Shown piece after piece: positions 6,465-9,095 of a DNA stretch of 9,095 nt. Below the pieces are notes generated by a model. It made no database searches. It saw only the letters and a program-made list of their open reading frames with translations, and was not told the DNA's origin. The stretch covers positions 1 through 9,095 of the forward strand of contig BNUG01000069.1 of NCBI GenBank assembly GCA_025997195.1. The letters are read 5' to 3'. This stretch comes from Clostridia bacterium (GTDB lineage Bacteria > Bacillota > Clostridia > Peptostreptococcales > Anaerovoracaceae). How positions within the stretch are numbered: the first letter of the stretch is position 1; every line of letters begins with the position of its first letter. The translations under genes and the position numbers were made by a program.

Positions 6465-6491
6465 ACTACGCCTATAGAATATGTATGTCAA
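6463..6491 (-). promoter_or_regulatory. Sigma-A-type promoter of the marR-ABC operon
   Basis: On the minus strand there is a perfect -35 TTGACA (6491-6486), a 17-nt spacer and TAGTAT (6468-6463). It should drive marR and the two ABC genes with a leader of about 40 nt. No other promoter of similar quality lies between coaC and marR. Confidence 0.75.
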
Positions 6492-6504
6492 CCCCAACGC
6501 AACA

Positions 6505-6538
6505 AAATTATATTAACATCAAATATCAAATATAATTT
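6505..6538. repeat. AT-rich 10-bp inverted repeat upstream of the marR promoter
   Basis: Perfect arms AAATTATATT (6505-6514) and AATATAATTT (6529-6538), separated by 14 nt. It lies just upstream of the -35 box, in the gap after coaC. It could be a second regulator-binding site or an UP-like element. As a transcript hairpin it would have an all A-U stem, so it makes a poor terminator for coaBC. The rest of the 6417-6617 gap shows no gene. Confidence 0.5.
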
Positions 6539-6617
6539 ATGGTATTTTTTCCAATACAAGAAATTTCAGCGGCAGGCTTATTGTGCTGACACCGAATGAT
6601 TCGACATTCACCACATT

Positions 6618-7151
6618 TTATAGAACGGTCTTTACAAATTCCACGATGTCCGCCGGTTCGGCGAGGCGCCCTGCCCCCTCGTCACCGCAGGCGAGTACAC
6701 CCGAAGTCGGCGGGATCACATTCCAGCCACGCGCACGCAGGCGCGCCAGGTTTTCCTGCACGACAGGATTTTCCCACATCTGCGTATTCATCGCGGGGCA
6801 GATTACAGATGGCTTGGCATGCGCCGCGAGGAGCACGGTCGTGAGCAAGTCGTCAGCGATGCCGTTTGCGATCTTGCCGATCACGTTGGCCGTCGCCGGA
6901 GCAATCAGCACCAGATCCGCGCGTTTCGCCAGAGAGATATGTTCGACAGAGTAGTCTTCTATCGGCGCGAAACTGTCCGTATAGACCGGCGCGCGTGTAA
7001 TCGTCTGAAACGTCAGCGGCAGCGCAAACTCCGTCGCGTTCTTCGTCATCACTACATCGACCGCAAAGCCCTCTTTGCACAGCCGGCTCGCCAAATCCGC
7101 CGCCTTATAAGCCGCGATGCCGCCCGTAACCCCCAATAATATTCTTGTCAT
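6618..7151 (-). CDS. coaC: Phosphopantothenoylcysteine decarboxylase
   Basis: 177 residues, a full-length stand-alone CoaC. It is an FMN enzyme of the HFCD flavoprotein family that oxidatively decarboxylates 4'-phosphopantothenoylcysteine to 4'-phosphopantetheine in coenzyme A synthesis. Seen: GVTGGIAAYKA at 7-17 (FMN-binding N-terminus), VEHISLAKRAD at 69-79 with the catalytic His71, APATANVIGKIANGIADDLL at 84-103, the PAMNTQMW substrate clamp at 119-126 with N122, and GVLACGDEGAGR at 151-162 with Cys155 acting as acid in the reductive half-reaction. All key residues are present. Start: AGGAGG 8 nt before the ATG. It follows coaB by 25 nt, so both are read from one transcript. No clear terminator follows it; only weak A-T-rich hairpins are seen. 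Confidence 0.95.
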   Translation of the reverse strand: MTRILLGVTGGIAAYKAADLASRLCKEGFAVDVVMTKNATEFALPLTFQTITRAPVYTDSFAPIEDYSVEHISLAKRADLVLIAPATANVIGKIANGIADDLLTTVLLAAHAKPSVICPAMNTQMWENPVVQENLARLRARGWNVIPPTSGVLACGDEGAGRLAEPADIVEFVKTVL

Positions 7152-7176
7152 GCTACAATCCTCCTGAAATATTCAG

Positions 7177-8055
7177 TCATTCTGCACCATTCACTGTCAT
7201 TCTTCGCGAGAATGACAAAGCGGCGATGGTCCGCATGACGATCAAATCCGCAATGCCGGACTTTCCGTATCCACGCTCAAAGCTGCCGTCCGCAGAAATA
7301 AGCAGCCCCTCTTGCCGATTGGACCGTACCGTGCGCATATCGTTGGCGAGCACAAAGTCGCAATCGTTCTTTTGCAAAAGCCCCAGTCCCACGCGCAGCA
7401 GCTCTTCTTCGTCTACTTCTGATAAGAGTTTGAAACCGACGATCACAGCCTTCGGCGCAAGGCCGCGCAACATACCGATGATCTTTGGCGACTTTTCCAA
7501 TACCACCACCAGGTTTTCCTTGTCCGAGGAGATCTTGGACTCCCGGATGAGCGGCGGCTCGAGGAGCGCGCCGGCGATCGCCTCTTCCGGCGAAGAGGAA
7601 TCCCCACAAGTTAAGTATGACAGTCGCTTGACCGCCTCGCCCGCGACCTGTTCCGCATCGCTGACGGCTCTCACGCGATAATCCCCTACCGCCATACTAT
7701 GCACGATGATGTCGAAGCTTCGCTCCGTGCCCAGCCGCGCCACAGCCTCCTGCAATTCCGACACGTCGTCTGCGTGAACCACGTTTAGTGACACCCCATC
7801 GGGATCCAGCGCCTGCCCCATCACGCGCGTAGACGCGATCCGTGGACGCACCGCCGACGCGGAGCAGAGATAAGTAATACGAACAGGCTGCCCGGACGCC
7901 GCGAAAGCCTCGGCTGTGAGCGCACCGAGCCGCCCCGTTCCGCTATTCGTAATGCGGCGCACATCATCAATCTTCTCCGAAGTGCCGCCGGCCGTAATCA
8001 GGATATGGATTGGTTGCTTGTCATAATTATTATTATTGTTTATGCCATCCATCAT
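7177..8055 (-). CDS. coaB: Phosphopantothenate-cysteine ligase, stand-alone type
   Basis: 292 residues. CoaB joins 4'-phosphopantothenate and cysteine using a nucleoside triphosphate, the step before CoaC. Seen from the ATG at 8055: AGGTSEKID at 22-30, RITNSGTGRLG at 34-44, HSMAVGDYRV at 119-128, KISS at 174-177, KSPKII at 188-193, GFKLL at 207-211 and ANDM at 237-240. The HSMAV, KSPKII and GFKLL motifs match the monofunctional CoaB of streptococci and enterococci better than the C-terminal half of bifunctional CoaBC. It is longer than those I recall (about 230 residues), mainly from a variable loop near 130-170 and extra C-terminal residues. The start is uncertain: the choices are TTG 8061, ATG 8055 and ATG 8052, all with weak ribosome sites. 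The first residues are Asn-rich from an AAT run. The last dozen residues are encoded partly by a palindromic repeat (7195-7217). Confidence 0.92.
   Translation of the reverse strand: MMDGINNNNNYDKQPIHILITAGGTSEKIDDVRRITNSGTGRLGALTAEAFAASGQPVRITYLCSASAVRPRIASTRVMGQALDPDGVSLNVVHADDVSELQEAVARLGTERSFDIIVHSMAVGDYRVRAVSDAEQVAGEAVKRLSYLTCGDSSSPEEAIAGALLEPPLIRESKISSDKENLVVVLEKSPKIIGMLRGLAPKAVIVGFKLLSEVDEEELLRVGLGLLQKNDCDFVLANDMRTVRSNRQEGLLISADGSFERGYGKSGIADLIVMRTIAALSFSRRMTVNGAE
7195..7217. repeat. Perfect hairpin repeat inside the 3' end of coaB
   Basis: Arms TGTCATTCT (7195-7203) and AGAATGACA (7209-7217) are perfect complements around a 5-nt loop, TCGCG. It encodes most of the C-terminal tail of CoaB (within ALSFSRRMTV) and lies 44 nt before the coaC start. 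The form resembles short dispersed palindromes, and it could also stabilise or separate the coaB and coaC parts of the transcript. Confidence 0.7.
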
Positions 8056-8085
8056 TTCCAACCCAAATCATTATCGATCATAACA

Positions 8086-9095
8086 TTACATATTCAACTT
8101 GAAATCGGCGTCCGTGAAACGGCCGGCCTTTTTCAAAATTACATAAAAAACGTAGGAGATGCCTGCCGTGAGGCCGAAATGCAGTACGAGCACTTTCCAT
8201 AGAGTGTCAAACGAAAAGCCCATTGCTGTGAAGGTGCCGATCTGGCCGACGAGACCGCTGGTTCCCATGCCGGCGCCGGTCGCGATATTCGTCATCCCAA
8301 AGCCGAGCGTCGCGACGGGGCCGAGGATGGCGGCCGCTAGGGTGGGCGGCACGACAATCCAGGGATTCTTGATAATATTGGGTACCTGCAGCATCGAGGT
8401 GCCGATGCCCTGCGCGAACAAACCACCGACACCGTTGGCGCGAAAGCTGATGACAGCAAACCCAATCATCTGTGCACAGCAACCGACCGTGGCCGCGCCC
8501 GCCGCAATGCCGGAGAGGTCGAGCATGATACACAAAGCCGCGCTCGAAATTGGCGCCGTGAGCACGAGACCAACGACGACAGAAACGATGATCCCCATCC
8601 AGAAAGGCTCGAGAACCGTCGCGTTCATGATGAACTCCCCGACGCCTGTCACCGTAACGCCACCCAGCACCCCCAAAAAGCGCGCCGCGATGTCGCGCAA
8701 CAGTATCGTGACCAGAGGCGTCACGATGATATCCACTTTGGTCTCCTTGGAAACGAGTTTGCCGAACTCCGCGCCGATGACCGCCGCGACAAACGCGCCC
8801 GCCGGTCCGCCGGCCGCGCCGCCGTCCATCCAGGCCATATTGCCCATCCAGCCCGTCGCGATGCTGGCAAAAAGCACGAGCGGCGGAGCCTTGAGTCCGT
8901 GCGCCACAGCCACACCAATCGCGGGGCCAACCATCGACATTGCAGCCGTGCCAACCTTGATGAGAAATTCGGTAAATCCGCTCTCTCCGGCGTGAAGTCC
9001 GATCTGCTCACCGATCGTCTTGATGATGAGGCCGATGAGCAGCGAGGCAAACAGCCCCAGCGCCATCGATGAAAGCGCGTCCAGCGCATAGCGCT
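8086..9095 (-). CDS. PTS EIIC-like membrane protein (PTS_EIIC_2 type), N-terminus cut by window edge
   Basis: 335 complete codons are visible, and the reading frame stays open to the window end. The residues before the internal ATG at 9066 (RYALDALSS) fit the start of this family, so only a few to some twenty N-terminal residues are probably missing. The protein is almost wholly hydrophobic and Gly/Ala-rich with about eight to ten membrane segments, and includes a conserved-looking loop GAEFGKLVSKETKVDIIVTP and Gly-rich stretches such as GMGTSGLVGQIGTF. I recognise it as the EIIC-like family often annotated as PTS transporter subunit IIC. No EIIA, EIIB or HPr domain is attached or nearby in the window, so sugar phosphotransfer is not shown. 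It ends 30 nt before coaB without a visible terminator, so cotranscription with coaBC is likely. The substrate is unknown. Confidence 0.8.
   Translation of the reverse strand, partial: RYALDALSSMALGLFASLLIGLIIKTIGEQIGLHAGESGFTEFLIKVGTAAMSMVGPAIGVAVAHGLKAPPLVLFASIATGWMGNMAWMDGGAAGGPAGAFVAAVIGAEFGKLVSKETKVDIIVTPLVTILLRDIAARFLGVLGGVTVTGVGEFIMNATVLEPFWMGIIVSVVVGLVLTAPISSAALCIMLDLSGIAAGAATVGCCAQMIGFAVISFRANGVGGLFAQGIGTSMLQVPNIIKNPWIVVPPTLAAAILGPVATLGFGMTNIATGAGMGTSGLVGQIGTFTAMGFSFDTLWKVLVLHFGLTAGISYVFYVILKKAGRFTDADFKLNM

Noticed and set aside
6539..6617. A terminator after coaC
   Set aside because: Only weak stems of 4-5 bp are present and none is followed by a T-run in the direction of transcription.
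8159..8995. A plus-strand open frame of 278 codons rich in Pro, Thr and Ala
   Set aside because: It mirrors the EIIC-like gene; the composition is what the complement of Gly/Ala/Val-rich membrane codons gives.

Overview
All the convincing genes in this window lie on the minus strand, so transcription runs from high to low coordinates. The gene set points to an anaerobic or fermentative Firmicute of moderate GC: a heterodimeric ABC exporter behind a MarR regulator, a stand-alone Streptococcus/Enterococcus-type CoaB next to a separate CoaC, a PTS EIIC-like membrane protein, purine-rich Shine-Dalgarno sites and sigma-A-type promoters. I cannot place it to genus from the sequence. No rRNA, tRNA, CRISPR array, integrase or transposase gene is present.

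Layout in transcription order. (1) 9095-8086: a PTS EIIC-like membrane protein, cut by the window edge close to its N-terminus. (2) 8055-7177 and 7151-6618: coaB then coaC, the two middle steps of coenzyme A synthesis encoded as separate proteins. Short gaps of 30 and 25 nt suggest that genes 1 and 2 are cotranscribed. (3) 6617-6417: a 201-nt AT-rich regulatory gap with a good promoter (TTGACA, 17 nt, TAGTAT), a palindrome over the expected start of transcription, and a second 10-bp inverted repeat upstream. (4) 6416-3545-1627: an operon of marR and two ABC exporter half-transporters. The MarR protein carries an unusual His/Gly-rich insertion. The two half-transporters have complementary degenerate and canonical ATP sites, as in heterodimeric multidrug exporters. 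(5) 1628-1541: two 31-bp palindromic (REP-like) units flanking an exact 26-bp copy of the 3' coding end of the preceding ABC gene. (6) A promoter (TTGTAT, 17 nt, TATAAT) driving a class II glutamine amidotransferase (1373-564) and a glutamate-cysteine ligase family protein (554-1, cut at its C-terminus). The stop codon of the first overlaps the ribosome binding site of the second.

Functional reading: the window holds CoA biosynthesis, a probably autoregulated drug- or metal-responsive efflux operon, and a gamma-glutamyl chemistry pair that resembles the EgtA/EgtC half of ergothioneine synthesis without the rest of that pathway. The observations most worth following are the palindromic element with its captured gene fragment, the His-rich MarR, and the amidotransferase/ligase pair.
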